Shown one piece after another: positions 8,779 through 17,698 of a DNA stretch of 64,000 nt (positions are counted from its first letter, which is position 1; each line of letters opens with the position of its first letter). Location: contig NZ_JACJTD010000034.1 in the NCBI RefSeq assembly GCF_014698505.1, forward strand, positions 1-64,000, in the 5' to 3' direction. The DNA is from Nostoc foliaceum FACHB-393. Its GTDB lineage: Bacteria; Cyanobacteriota; Cyanobacteriia; Cyanobacteriales; Nostocaceae. The translations under genes were made by a program, and so were the position numbers. The notes beneath the pieces were generated by a model. That model did not search any database, was not told the DNA's origin, and saw nothing but the letters and a program-made list of their open reading frames with translations.

Positions 8779-10191
8779 GTGTTGAAGAAAGTTGTGATGA
8801 TCGGGGCTATCAGCCTACTGTTTTTGGGAGGCCCGTTAATGGGCAATGCTTTTGCCCAAACACCATCTGCTGCGCCTGCTGCTGATACAGGAGATACGGC
8901 GTTTATGCTGATTTCAGCAGCACTTGTGCTGTTAATGACACCAGGATTAGCGTTCTTCTATGGTGGATTTGTGCGATCGCGCAATATCCTAAACACATTG
9001 ATGATGAGCTTTGTGTTAATGGCGATCGTGGGAGTTAGCTGGATTCTCTGGGGCTATAGTCTTTCCTTTGCGCCAGGGTTGCCATTCATCGGTGGATTGC
9101 AATGGCTCGGTTTGAATGGTGTCGGGCTAGAAACAACCGATTATCTTAGAGGGTCAAATCCGGTAGAAATTGTGTCTTATGCGGCGACAATTCCCCACCA
9201 GACATTCATGATCTACCAAGCCATGTTTGCCATTATCACCCCAGCCTTAATTTCTGGAGCGATCGCAGAACGGATGAGTTTCCGCGCTTATTGTCTGTTT
9301 GTGCTACTGTGGTCGACCTTTATTTACGCCCCCCTGGCACACATGGTATGGGCTAAAGGCGGATTCTTGGGTTTGGCTGGTGGATTGGGTGCCCTCGACT
9401 TTGCAGGTGGTACAGTAGTTCACATTAGTTCTGGCGTTTCAGCCCTGGTAGCAGCGATCGTCCTTGGGCCTCGAAGAACCCACCCTGACCGCCTTAGCCC
9501 ACCACACAATGTTCCGTTTATTTTGCTGGGTGCTGGCTTGCTGTGGTTTGGCTGGTTCGGTTTCAACGCTGGCAGTGCCCTATCCGTTGCTAGTGGAACT
9601 TCTGGTAACTTAGTCACAAATGTGGCAACAACAGCCTTTGTCGCCACCAATACAGCGGCGGCGGCGGGTGCATTAATGTGGCTAATTTTGGAAGGGGTAT
9701 TACGAGGTAAACCAACCGCCGTAGGAGCAGCTACCGGAGCAGTTGCTGGTTTGGTAGGTATCACTCCCGCCGCCGGATTTGTCACACCGCTATCAGCGAT
9801 TTTAATTGGTTTTATTACTGCCTTTGTTTGCTTCTATGCTGTGAGTTTCAAGCATAAGACGCAAATTGACGATGCTTTAGATACCTATCCCGTACATGGC
9901 GTTGGTGGTACAGTCGGGGCCATTTTAACGGCAGTCTTTGCCACAACTCAAGTCAACGGAGGAGGTAAAGACGGATTACTGCGTGGTAATTTTGGTGAGT
10001 TGGGAGTTGAACTAGTAGCAATTGCCATTGCCTATGCGATCGCAGGTGTTGGTACGTGGATTATTCTCAAGGTTATCGATGCTACAGTCGGGCTACGAGT
10101 CAAAGAGGAAGCAGAATTGCAAGGTTTGGATATCAACGAACACGGCGAAGAAGGTTACAATTCTGAGTTTGGCGATCGTCCCACTTCGTAA
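8779..10191 (+). CDS. amt: Ammonium transporter (Amt/MEP family)
   Basis: An integral membrane channel for ammonium uptake. It has an N-terminal signal-like segment ending GNAFAQ, then about eleven membrane helices. Seen family marks include DTAFMLISAALVLLMTPG, FFYGGFVRSRN, GFLGLAGGLGALDFAGGTVVH, WFGWFGFNAGSAL and the pore-histidine region DTYPVHGVGGTVG. The open frame begins at TTG 8755, but GTG 8779 is preferred: AGGAAG lies 9 nt upstream and the product then starts MLKKVVMIGAI. ATG 8797 is another possibility. An NtcA-like site lies just upstream, fitting induction under nitrogen limitation. No glnK gene follows. Confidence 0.95.
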   Translation: MLKKVVMIGAISLLFLGGPLMGNAFAQTPSAAPAADTGDTAFMLISAALVLLMTPGLAFFYGGFVRSRNILNTLMMSFVLMAIVGVSWILWGYSLSFAPGLPFIGGLQWLGLNGVGLETTDYLRGSNPVEIVSYAATIPHQTFMIYQAMFAIITPALISGAIAERMSFRAYCLFVLLWSTFIYAPLAHMVWAKGGFLGLAGGLGALDFAGGTVVHISSGVSALVAAIVLGPRRTHPDRLSPPHNVPFILLGAGLLWFGWFGFNAGSALSVASGTSGNLVTNVATTAFVATNTAAAAGALMWLILEGVLRGKPTAVGAATGAVAGLVGITPAAGFVTPLSAILIGFITAFVCFYAVSFKHKTQIDDALDTYPVHGVGGTVGAILTAVFATTQVNGGGKDGLLRGNFGELGVELVAIAIAYAIAGVGTWIILKVIDATVGLRVKEEAELQGLDINEHGEEGYNSEFGDRPTS

Positions 10192-10305
10192 AGAGGACTG
10201 AGTTAGGAGTTGGGATTTTTCTTTCAATACAAAATCCAAAATTGGGCTGATTTGCGATCGCTAGCGTTAAAATTTGATTCAAATAATTGGTAAATTCCGC
10301 TAGTC

Positions 10306-11172
10306 GTGTCTACATCTGCAAAAACCTTTCCTATCTGGGCATTTTTCTCGCTGTTAACCAACGGCATCCTAATGTTGGCGGTCATCCTGCTAATTTGGCA
10401 ACAGCAGAGATTGGCCGCTTTTTTTGGGATAATAACATCCCCAGAACTAATCAGCCTGAACAACTCACCGCAAATTACTACACCTGATTTAGGTCGCCGT
10501 CACCAACTCACTTACCAAGAGTGGGTGGACATCCTCAAGCAAGAAGCCAAGGTCGCTGCTGACCAACGTCCTCCCAATTTAACCATCCTGGCGGGAGATT
10601 CTCTGAGTTTGTGGTTTCCCCCTGAGTTATTACCTGAAGGTAAAAATTGGCTCAATCAAGGAATTTCTGGCGAAACCAGCAATGGACTCTTGAAAAGATT
10701 GAAGATATTTGACCGCACCCAGCCAGAGGTCATTTTTGTGATGATTGGCATTAATGACCTGATTCGAGGGATGAGTGATGGGGTAATTTTAGATAATCAG
10801 CGGCAAATTATCAATTACCTACGAAAGACGCATCCTACAGCGCAAATTATTGTCCAATCGATTTTGCCACATGGGGCAGAAGAAGCAACCTGGAAAGGAC
10901 GAGATAAACTTCTAGCTGTTGCCAATAGTCGCATTAGCAAGTTGAATCAGCAACTGCAAAGCCTTTGTACCAGAAAAGGAGTCAAATATCTCGATTTATA
11001 TCCCTTGTTTACCAACAAGCAAGGAAATCTCCGCCGCGAATTTACTACTGATGGCTTACATTTAAGCCCTGAAGGCTATATAGTTTGGCGTTCTGCATTG
11101 CAGATTTATAGCGAGATCGAATTAAAACCCCAGCAAGAAAAAGAGGGAAAAAGGGAAAAGTTTAAAGGGTAA
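10306..11172 (+). CDS. SGNH/GDSL hydrolase with N-terminal membrane anchor
   Basis: A likely membrane-anchored esterase. Residues about 10-31 form one hydrophobic helix, followed by a linker and then the SGNH fold: block I LAGDSLSLW (nucleophile Ser), block II NQGISGETS (Gly), block III IGINDL (GxND), and block V DGLHLSPEGY (Asp and His). All four catalytic blocks are present. The start is GTG with no clear ribosome site, so the start is tentative. It lies 114 bp after amt in the same direction, separated by repeat-like sequence, and no functional link is evident. The substrate (acyl ester, carbohydrate acetate or lipid) cannot be deduced. Confidence 0.85.
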   Translation: MSTSAKTFPIWAFFSLLTNGILMLAVILLIWQQQRLAAFFGIITSPELISLNNSPQITTPDLGRRHQLTYQEWVDILKQEAKVAADQRPPNLTILAGDSLSLWFPPELLPEGKNWLNQGISGETSNGLLKRLKIFDRTQPEVIFVMIGINDLIRGMSDGVILDNQRQIINYLRKTHPTAQIIVQSILPHGAEEATWKGRDKLLAVANSRISKLNQQLQSLCTRKGVKYLDLYPLFTNKQGNLRREFTTDGLHLSPEGYIVWRSALQIYSEIELKPQQEKEGKREKFKG

Positions 11173-11282
11173 AAGGCATTAAATCCTTTTACCCTCTCTG
11201 GTAATATCTTTGAATACAAGTCTGTATAAATCTCGTCTTGGCGCGAGAAAATAAGAAATAGTGGTTTAAATAGACAAATCTA

Positions 11283-12491
11283 ATGGATACAAAAGCTTTT
11301 AAACGCAGCCTGCAACATTCAGAAAATTACAATCGCAAAGGCTTTGGTCATCAAGCTGAAGTTGCGACCCAGTTGCAATCTGAGTATCAGAGTAACTTGA
11401 TTCAGGAAATTCGCGATCGCAATTACACCTTACAACGAGGTGATGTGACAATCCGACTAGCACAAGCCTTTGGCTTTTGCTGGGGTGTAGAACGAGCTGT
11501 GGCAATGGCCTATGAAACCCGTCAGCACTTCCCTACAGAACACATCTGGATTACTAACGAGATTATCCACAACCCTTCTGTAAATCAGCGAATGCAGGAA
11601 ATGGAAGTAGAATTCATCCCCATTGAAGGAAAGAATAAAGACTTTTCTGTTGTGGGAACTGGTGATGTAGTGATATTACCTGCTTTTGGGGCTAGCGTTC
11701 AAGAAATGCAGATACTTCACGATAAAGGCTGCAAAATTGTTGATACAACTTGTCCTTGGGTATCTAAAGTTTGGAATACAGTAGAAAAGCACAAAAAAAT
11801 CGACTATACATCAATAATTCACGGTAAATATAAGCACGAAGAAACAGTTGCGACTAGTTCCTTTGCTGGCAAGTATTTGATTGTGTTGAATTTACAAGAA
11901 GCACAATATGTTGCTGACTATATTATCAATGGTGGAAACCGTGAAGAATTTCTGACAAAATTTGCTAAAGCTTGTTCAGCAGGATTTGATCCCGATCAAG
12001 ATTTAGAACGAGTTGGCATTGCCAACCAAACTACGATGCTTAAAGGCGAAACTGAGCAAATCGGCAAGCTTTTTGAGCGGATTATGTTACAAAAGTATGG
12101 CCCCACCGAGTTAAATCAGCATTTCCAAAGCTTCAATACTATTTGTGATGCCACTCAAGAACGGCAAGATGCCATGTTGGAGTTAGTGGAACATAATTTA
12201 GATTTCATGGTAGTAATTGGTGGGTTTAATTCATCCAATACTACTCAGTTGCAACAAATTGCTTTTGAGCGGGGAATTCCTTCTTATCATATTGATACTG
12301 TTGAACGGATTAAATCAGGAGATTCCATAGAACATCGGCAACTAAATGGGCAGTTAATAACTACAGAAAACTGGTTACCAGATGGAGAAATTGTCGTGGG
12401 AATTACTTCTGGTGCTTCTACGCCAGATAAGGTAGTAGAAGATGTTATTGAGAAGATTTTTGCGATGAAAGCAACAGCAGCACTAGTTTAA
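11283..12491 (+). CDS. ispH: 4-hydroxy-3-methylbut-2-enyl diphosphate reductase (IspH), cyanobacterial long form
   Basis: The last enzyme of the MEP isoprenoid pathway, an iron-sulfur reductase making IPP and DMAPP. The 402-residue length and N-terminal extension fit the cyanobacterial/plant branch. Seen: AFGFCWGVERAVAMAYE with the first cluster cysteine, NEIIHNPSVN, DTTCPWVSKVW with the second cysteine, FNTICDATQERQDA with the third, VVIGGFNSSNT, and GITSGASTP for diphosphate binding. It is a lone gene followed by a 15-bp hairpin. In cyanobacteria it draws electrons from ferredoxin (family knowledge). Confidence 0.96.
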   Translation: MDTKAFKRSLQHSENYNRKGFGHQAEVATQLQSEYQSNLIQEIRDRNYTLQRGDVTIRLAQAFGFCWGVERAVAMAYETRQHFPTEHIWITNEIIHNPSVNQRMQEMEVEFIPIEGKNKDFSVVGTGDVVILPAFGASVQEMQILHDKGCKIVDTTCPWVSKVWNTVEKHKKIDYTSIIHGKYKHEETVATSSFAGKYLIVLNLQEAQYVADYIINGGNREEFLTKFAKACSAGFDPDQDLERVGIANQTTMLKGETEQIGKLFERIMLQKYGPTELNQHFQSFNTICDATQERQDAMLELVEHNLDFMVVIGGFNSSNTTQLQQIAFERGIPSYHIDTVERIKSGDSIEHRQLNGQLITTENWLPDGEIVVGITSGASTPDKVVEDVIEKIFAMKATAALV

Positions 12492-12557
12492 CAGTGAGCA
12501 GTGATTGATTTCATCTCTTGGCGAAACACCACACCAATATCAGTTATCAAGTAAGCA

Positions 12558-12593
12558 AGTTCGTAGTAAGGAATTTAGTCCTTACTACGAACT
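12558..12593. terminator. Hairpin downstream of ispH
   Basis: A perfect 15-bp inverted repeat (AGTTCGTAGTAAGGA against TCCTTACTACGAACT) with a 6-nt loop, 66 nt after the ispH stop. There is no T-run after it. It may be a terminator or a dispersed palindromic repeat of the kind common in Nostoc genomes. Confidence 0.5.
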
Positions 12594-12743
12594 CTCAAAA
12601 CTAGCTCGACAAAGTATTAGTATTCACTGCTAACTGATAACTGCATCGGCTAAAGCGTGAAGGCTGAAGCAGCAATATTCTGATCCAATTAGCGTCAAAT
12701 CTTAGTTATGAAATAGTAATTATTAATTTAATCATGAATTAGC

Positions 12744-13964
12744 ATGACAGAGAAATGGCTTTCTATCGTCGGCATTGGGGAAGATGGATTACAGGGGTTA
12801 AGCGCGATCGCTCTTTCCCTAATCACTCAAGCTAAAGTAATTGTGGGAGGCGATCGCCATTTAGCAATGCTCCCTACAGATGATCAACGTGAAAAACTAG
12901 TCTGGACATCCCCTATAAGCACTTCTGTAGAAGAAATCATCCAGCGTCGCGGTCAGTCAATTTGTGTACTCGCAAGCGGTGATCCCATGTGTTATGGCAT
13001 TGGTGTCACCTTGATGCGGCGAATTCCCGTCTCTGAAATGACAATTATTCCCGCACCTTCAGCTTTCAGCCTCGCCTGTGCCAGGATGGGATGGTCTTTA
13101 ACTGAGGTGGAAACCTTGAGTTTGAATGGTCGTCCATCCTCTCTACTCCAGTCTTACATCTATCCAAAAGCGCGACTATTGATTTTGAGTGAAGGGAAGG
13201 ACACACCCGCCATTGTTGCCGAAATTTTGACAAATCGCGGCTATGGTAGCAGCAAAATCACCGTATTGGAGCGTATGGGCGGCACTCATGAAAGAATTGT
13301 GGAAGGTACGGCTGCATCTTGGAGTGAAACTGAAATTGCTGCTTTGAATGCGATCGCAGTTTATTGTATTGCTGATGCTGGGGTTGTCCCATTACCAAGA
13401 TTACCAGGACTACCAGATAACGCCTATCACCATGATGGACAGTTAACTAAACGTGAGGTTAGGGCAATTACCCTAGCAGCTTTGGCACCCACGCCGGGAG
13501 CGTTGTTATGGGATGTTGGTGCGGGTTGTGGTTCAATTTCTATTGAATGGATGCGAAGCCATGCTCGGTGTCGAGCGATCGCGATCGAACAAAACTCATC
13601 TAGACTGCTTTACATTGCCGATAATGCCGCCACTCTCGGTACTCCAAATCTGCAAATCATTGAAGGTAAAGCGCCCTATGCCCTGAAAGACTTGCCTGCA
13701 CCAGATGCTATTTTTATTGGTGGTGGGGTGACAGCAACAGGAATTTTTGATATTTGCTGGGAAGCATTGCGGCCGGGTGGACGTTTGGTGGCAAATGTTG
13801 TGACGGTACAAGGCGAGCAAACTTTATTTCAATGGCATGAACGAGTCGGTGGCGATTTGACTCGTGTTGCAATCCAGCGGGCGGAACCTATTGGTAAATT
13901 TTTGGGCTGGCGAGCAATGGCACCAGTGACGCAATGGATAGTTGTGAAGTCTGAAACTAAATGA
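12744..13964 (+). CDS. cobL: Bifunctional precorrin-6Y / cobalt-precorrin C5,C15-methyltransferase (decarboxylating), CbiET/CobL
   Basis: A corrin-ring biosynthesis enzyme of the cobalamin pathway. The N-terminal half (about 1-200) is the CbiE tetrapyrrole methylase fold: WLSIVGIGEDGLQGLS, GGDRHLAMLP and LASGDPMCYGIG. The C-terminal half (about 210-400) is the CbiT SAM-dependent methyltransferase and decarboxylase: LTKREVRAITLAALAP, LLWDVGAGCGSISIEWMR (SAM loop) and IFIGGGV. The 406-residue length equals the usual fusion. No other cob/cbi gene and no cobalamin riboswitch was noticed around it, so it is genomically isolated, as cobalamin genes often are in cyanobacteria. Confidence 0.94.
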   Translation: MTEKWLSIVGIGEDGLQGLSAIALSLITQAKVIVGGDRHLAMLPTDDQREKLVWTSPISTSVEEIIQRRGQSICVLASGDPMCYGIGVTLMRRIPVSEMTIIPAPSAFSLACARMGWSLTEVETLSLNGRPSSLLQSYIYPKARLLILSEGKDTPAIVAEILTNRGYGSSKITVLERMGGTHERIVEGTAASWSETEIAALNAIAVYCIADAGVVPLPRLPGLPDNAYHHDGQLTKREVRAITLAALAPTPGALLWDVGAGCGSISIEWMRSHARCRAIAIEQNSSRLLYIADNAATLGTPNLQIIEGKAPYALKDLPAPDAIFIGGGVTATGIFDICWEALRPGGRLVANVVTVQGEQTLFQWHERVGGDLTRVAIQRAEPIGKFLGWRAMAPVTQWIVVKSETK

Positions 13965-14026
13965 TCGCATTTGTAATTGTGCTTGTACCTCCCAAGTTTT
14001 CAGAGGGATACATGTCAATTAATTAA

Positions 14027-14758
14027 TCACCCCAAATAAGCTTTTTTAACTCGTTCATCACTAATTAATTCTGATGCTGCGCCTGTTAAAGTTATAGAAC
14101 CAGCTTCCAAAACATAACCGCGATCAGCAATTTGTAGTGCAAGATTAGCGTTTTGTTCAACTAACAAAATAGTTACGCCTGTATCACGAAGATTTTCAAT
14201 AATTGAGAAGATTTCCCGGACGATCGCAGGTGCTAAACCTAAACTAGGCTCGTCTAAAAGTAAGAGTTGTGGTTTACTCATGACAGCGCGAGCGATCGCT
14301 AACATTTGCTGTTCACCGCCACTGAGGGTTCCTGCTAGTTGATTGCGTCTTTGTGACAAACGGGGAAATAACTCAAATTGGCGCTGAATATCTGCTTTTA
14401 CCTCGGCTTGATTGGAGCGAATATAAGCACCCAAAAGTAAATTATCAAATACTGTTTGCCGCGCTAATACTCTGCGTCCTTCAGGACAGTGGGCGAGACC
14501 AAGTTGTACAACTTCGTGAGTTTGGCGGCGGGTAATATTATGTCCATTATAGATAATTACACCACTCTTAGGATTAACTACTTTAGATATGGCGCGGAGT
14601 GTAGTAGTTTTACCAGCACCATTAGCACCAATTAGAGTAACTACCTCGCCTTTTTGAATAATTAAATTAATCTTTTTCAGAGCTTGGATGCCGCCATAAT
14701 TAACATCAAGTTCTTGAACTTCTAAAATTGTATAGTTTGGTCTACTATCGGCATTCAT
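14027..14758 (-). CDS. livF: Branched-chain/neutral amino-acid ABC transporter ATP-binding protein LivF (NatE-like)
   Basis: One of two ATPases of a HAAT-type amino-acid importer. Walker A GANGAGKTT (about residue 43), LSGGEQQMLAIARA signature, Walker B LLLLDEPSLGLAP and the switch LLVEQNA are intact. The LivF subtype is shown by HCPEGRRVLARQTVFDNLLLGAY. The length of 243 fits. Its natural partner genes livG, M, H and J lie on the same strand but are separated from it by the opposite-strand gene at 14936-15799, so livF probably needs its own promoter or readthrough. The substrate range (Leu/Ile/Val or neutral amino acids as for the Anabaena Nat system) cannot be decided. Confidence 0.92.
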   Translation of the reverse strand: MNADSRPNYTILEVQELDVNYGGIQALKKINLIIQKGEVVTLIGANGAGKTTTLRAISKVVNPKSGVIIYNGHNITRRQTHEVVQLGLAHCPEGRRVLARQTVFDNLLLGAYIRSNQAEVKADIQRQFELFPRLSQRRNQLAGTLSGGEQQMLAIARAVMSKPQLLLLDEPSLGLAPAIVREIFSIIENLRDTGVTILLVEQNANLALQIADRGYVLEAGSITLTGAASELISDERVKKAYLG

Positions 14759-14935
14759 TGGCGGTTTACATCCAGAAATGTTGATTCAAAACCTAACATA
14801 CATCAATCATACATTTCTTAAAACAGTGTGTAGGCGTACCCCATCGTAGAGATTGCTTCAACTTAAAAACCAACGCCAGAATAATGCAATCTTTGTGGTA
14901 TACCATTAATTACTGATAAAGATATCAAGCGTCCT

Positions 14936-15799
14936 GTGGCAAAAGCAGCAGATATTGGTAGCAAGCGACTAATTAATTTAGCTCCCGATGCATGGGTACA
15001 GTGGGTAACACAACGTCCTGAAGTTGTGGCGAAAGAAATTCTCGGTTCTGAGTTTCAGTGGATTAGCCGCGAAACAGATGTATTAGTCAAGGCGTACAGT
15101 GCCACTCACGGAGATTTTCTAGTACTAAATGAACTACAACTGCGTTATACAACACATATGCCTCTACGGATGAGAGCCTATGCTGCCTTGGCACAAGAAC
15201 GTTACCGATTGCCAACTTACCCAGTACTGATCAACATTTTACCGCCCCCATCCACCTTAACGATTGTCAGTAGTTACGAGCAGGAATTTTTGGGATTACG
15301 TGCCATTCAAGATTATCGCGTGATTAATTTGTGGGAAATCGATGCTGAGATAGTGTTTCAGCAACCACTACCATCGTTGTTACCCTTTGTGCCAATTCTG
15401 CGAGGAGGGGGAGAGGTATCAGTTGTGCAACGCGCATTGCAGGCGCTACGAACAGATGCACAGTTAAATCAATTAGAATCATTGCTGGCATTTTTTGCTA
15501 GCTTTGTGTTAGACACGCCTTTAGTTCAACAAATCATGAGGTGGGATATGGCAGTATTGCGAGAATCGCCTTGGTATCAAGAAATTGAGCAAAGAGGTAT
15601 TCAGCTAGGTCTTCAGCAAGGTGTTCAACAGGGTGCGCGACAGCAGTTAATCCGAGTATTGCGACGACGCTTTGGTGAAATTCCTCAAGAGGTAGAAGCA
15701 AGGCTTGAGGGCGAAAGTGTGGAACAATTAGAAAATTTAATGGATAGCGCGATCGCTGTGAGTTCTTTAGACGAATTTGTGCAAATTTTGTCTACATAA
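14936..15799 (+). CDS. Rpn/PD-(D/E)XK nuclease-type putative transposase with C-terminal DUF4351
   Basis: A 287-residue protein of a family abundant in cyanobacteria. The N-terminal part carries the nuclease-like core: ISRETDVLVKAY, FLVLNELQLRYTTHMPLRM with the E-x-Q element, and PVLINILP. The middle part is helical. The C-terminal part has the DUF4351 arrangement, GLQQGVQQGARQQLIRVL followed by RRFGEIP and EQLENLMDSAIAVSSLDEF. GTG start. It is transcribed against the liv genes and sits exactly between livG and livF, ending 3 nt from the livG stop codon on the other strand. Such genes act as single-gene mobile or recombination-promoting elements (family knowledge); its arrival inside the liv operon is inferred. 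Confidence 0.85.
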   Translation: MAKAADIGSKRLINLAPDAWVQWVTQRPEVVAKEILGSEFQWISRETDVLVKAYSATHGDFLVLNELQLRYTTHMPLRMRAYAALAQERYRLPTYPVLINILPPPSTLTIVSSYEQEFLGLRAIQDYRVINLWEIDAEIVFQQPLPSLLPFVPILRGGGEVSVVQRALQALRTDAQLNQLESLLAFFASFVLDTPLVQQIMRWDMAVLRESPWYQEIEQRGIQLGLQQGVQQGARQQLIRVLRRRFGEIPQEVEARLEGESVEQLENLMDSAIAVSSLDEFVQILST

Positions 15800-15801
15800 A
15801 T

Positions 15802-16593
15802 TCAATCATTTCCCAAATAAGCTTCAATTACAGCCGGATCATTTCTGACAACTGCTGGTTCACCCAAAGCAATCAATTGACCAAAATCTAACACCGCAAT
15901 GCGATCGCACAAACCCATAACTAAGGGTACATGGTGTTCAATGAGGATGATCGTCAAATTGAAGCGATCGCGCAGGCTACGGATAAATTCACTGAGTTGC
16001 TGCTTTTCGTTGGGGTTCATCCCCGCCGCAGGTTCGTCGAGAAGTAAGATTTGCGGTTTTAAGGCTAAAGCACGGGCAATTTCCAGCCGACGCTGATCAC
16101 CATAGGCAAAGTTTTTGGCTTTTTCGTCAGCGCGATCGCTCAAGCCAATCATATCCAATAAATCTAAAGCTTTCTGTTTAGTTTTAAGTTCTTCACTAGG
16201 CGCTGGTGGTAAGCCCAAAACTCCTGTAATCATATTACTTTTAGTGTGCAAATGCCGAGCAATTATCACATTTTCTAACGCCGATAATTCCCCGAACAAG
16301 CGGATATTTTGGAAGGTACGGGCGATACCTAAAGCAGCAATTTGATGGGGACGCAGTTGAGAAACTTCTGCACCTTGATAAATTAATTTACCGCTAGAAG
16401 GGGGAATAAAAGCGGTAATTAAATTAAACAGTGTTGTTTTGCCAGCACCATTAGGGCCAATAAGTCCAAAAATCTCATGTTTATTTACACTAAAAGATAC
16501 ATTGTTTACCGCCACTAGACCACCAAAACGGCGAGTCAATGCTCTTGCTTCTAAGACAATACTGCTGTTAGCTTCTGAAATACTGTATGACAT
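15802..16593 (-). CDS. livG: Amino-acid ABC transporter ATP-binding protein LivG (NatA-like)
   Basis: The second ATPase of the importer. It has Walker A GPNGAGKTT, the LivG-type insert EELKTKQKALDLLDMIGL, signature YGDQRRLEIARALA (LSGG replaced by FAYG, usual for LivG), Walker B LLLDEPAAGMNP and switch LIEHHV. Length 263. It starts 9 nt after the livM stop, so the two are translationally close and surely co-transcribed. Confidence 0.93.
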   Translation of the reverse strand: MSYSISEANSSIVLEARALTRRFGGLVAVNNVSFSVNKHEIFGLIGPNGAGKTTLFNLITAFIPPSSGKLIYQGAEVSQLRPHQIAALGIARTFQNIRLFGELSALENVIIARHLHTKSNMITGVLGLPPAPSEELKTKQKALDLLDMIGLSDRADEKAKNFAYGDQRRLEIARALALKPQILLLDEPAAGMNPNEKQQLSEFIRSLRDRFNLTIILIEHHVPLVMGLCDRIAVLDFGQLIALGEPAVVRNDPAVIEAYLGND

Positions 16594-16602
16594 TTTTGCA
16601 TA

Positions 16603-17541
16603 TTATTTATGAATAGTTCTTTTTTGGCTTTTACGTCTTTGAAAAATATCTGGAGTAATTAGCCCTTGGGGGAAAAAGATTGTACCTATTACTATTAGTA
16701 AGCCAAAAATAATTAATCTACCATCTCGCAAAAATTGTGCTAACCAATTAGGTAAACCACCAGTATCAGCGAGACTTCGCAGAATTTCTGGTAAGGCTGT
16801 AAATACCATACCTCCAATTACCGGCCCTAAAAAACTTCTCGAACCACCAATCAAGACAAAAGTTAAATATATAATACTGGCATCAAAAGTACCTTGGCGA
16901 GCATTCCAGGTATTAAGGAAGTGGGCGCTAATTGCACCTACAACTCCTGCAAGCATAGCCCCTAATGTAAATGCTAAAACTTTGTAATAAGTGGGATCAA
17001 TTCCCATTGCACCCGCAGCTAATTCATCTTCGCGGATAGCAATAAAAGCCCTTCCTACGCGGATGCGTTCTAAACGATAAAGCAGCACCATACTAATTAA
17101 TAGTAAGGGGAGAGCAATCCATAAATATTCAATTTGTGTTTGGAAAGGTTGAGGAATGCCAAAAATACCGACAGCACCGCCTGTGATATCTAGATTGAGG
17201 GAGATGACGCGTAGAACTTCCACAAAAGCGATAGTAGCGATCGCTAAATAAATTCCTCGCAACCTCAACGCAGGAATTCCGACTATTATACCCAATAAAC
17301 CAGAAATTATACCAGCAATTAACATCTCCAATAACAACAATGGAATGGGAAATAAACCACTGCTAGATGTCAAAACTTTTGTGGATAAAATTGCTGCAAT
17401 ATACCCGCCTAAAGCATAAAATCCCGGACTAGCTAAAGACAATTGTCCTGTCATTAGCGGTAAGTAGAGCGATAACCCTAGTAGCGCCCCCAATACCATA
17501 GAGACAATTAGAGAACCGTAAGTAGCGAAAAAGTCAGCCAT
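16603..17541 (-). CDS. livM: Amino-acid ABC transporter permease LivM (NatC-like)
   Basis: A 312-residue inner-membrane permease with about eight to nine hydrophobic helices. Family marks seen are LMTGQLSLASPGFYALGGY near the N terminus, LRLRGIYLAIATIAF, IAIREDELAAGAMGI (the loop that contacts the ATPases), and LIGGSRSFLGPVIGG. Its upstream side, between it and livH, holds a remnant of a Uma2 gene, so the usual tight livH-livM junction has been opened by about 157 nt. Confidence 0.93.
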   Translation of the reverse strand: MADFFATYGSLIVSMVLGALLGLSLYLPLMTGQLSLASPGFYALGGYIAAILSTKVLTSSSGLFPIPLLLLEMLIAGIISGLLGIIVGIPALRLRGIYLAIATIAFVEVLRVISLNLDITGGAVGIFGIPQPFQTQIEYLWIALPLLLISMVLLYRLERIRVGRAFIAIREDELAAGAMGIDPTYYKVLAFTLGAMLAGVVGAISAHFLNTWNARQGTFDASIIYLTFVLIGGSRSFLGPVIGGMVFTALPEILRSLADTGGLPNWLAQFLRDGRLIIFGLLIVIGTIFFPQGLITPDIFQRRKSQKRTIHK

Positions 17542-17561
17542 TTTAAAACATTTTGATTAAC

Positions 17562-17684
17562 ATCATGATTTCTCGTAGCACGCACTTGTGCAATTTCTCC
17601 ATCCACAAGTTCATATAAACCTTCCTCTGGACACTGTTCTAAAAATTGCTCAAAAGTTAATTGTTGTTTGGTATATGTTTTCAT
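17562..17684 (-). pseudogene. Uma2 family nuclease fragment between livH and livM
   Basis: From the ATG at 17684 the frame reads MKTYTKQQLTFEQFLEQCP, then GLYELVDGEI and ATRNHD, which is the N-terminal 41 residues typical of Uma2 (DUF820) restriction-endonuclease-fold proteins. The remaining roughly 150 residues, including the catalytic D-ExK core, are missing; after ATRNHD the frame enters unrelated sequence and the livM start. It is a remnant, not a gene. Uma2 genes are highly multiplied in Nostoc (family knowledge). Confidence 0.75.
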
Positions 17685-17698
17685 GGCACTACGTATCT

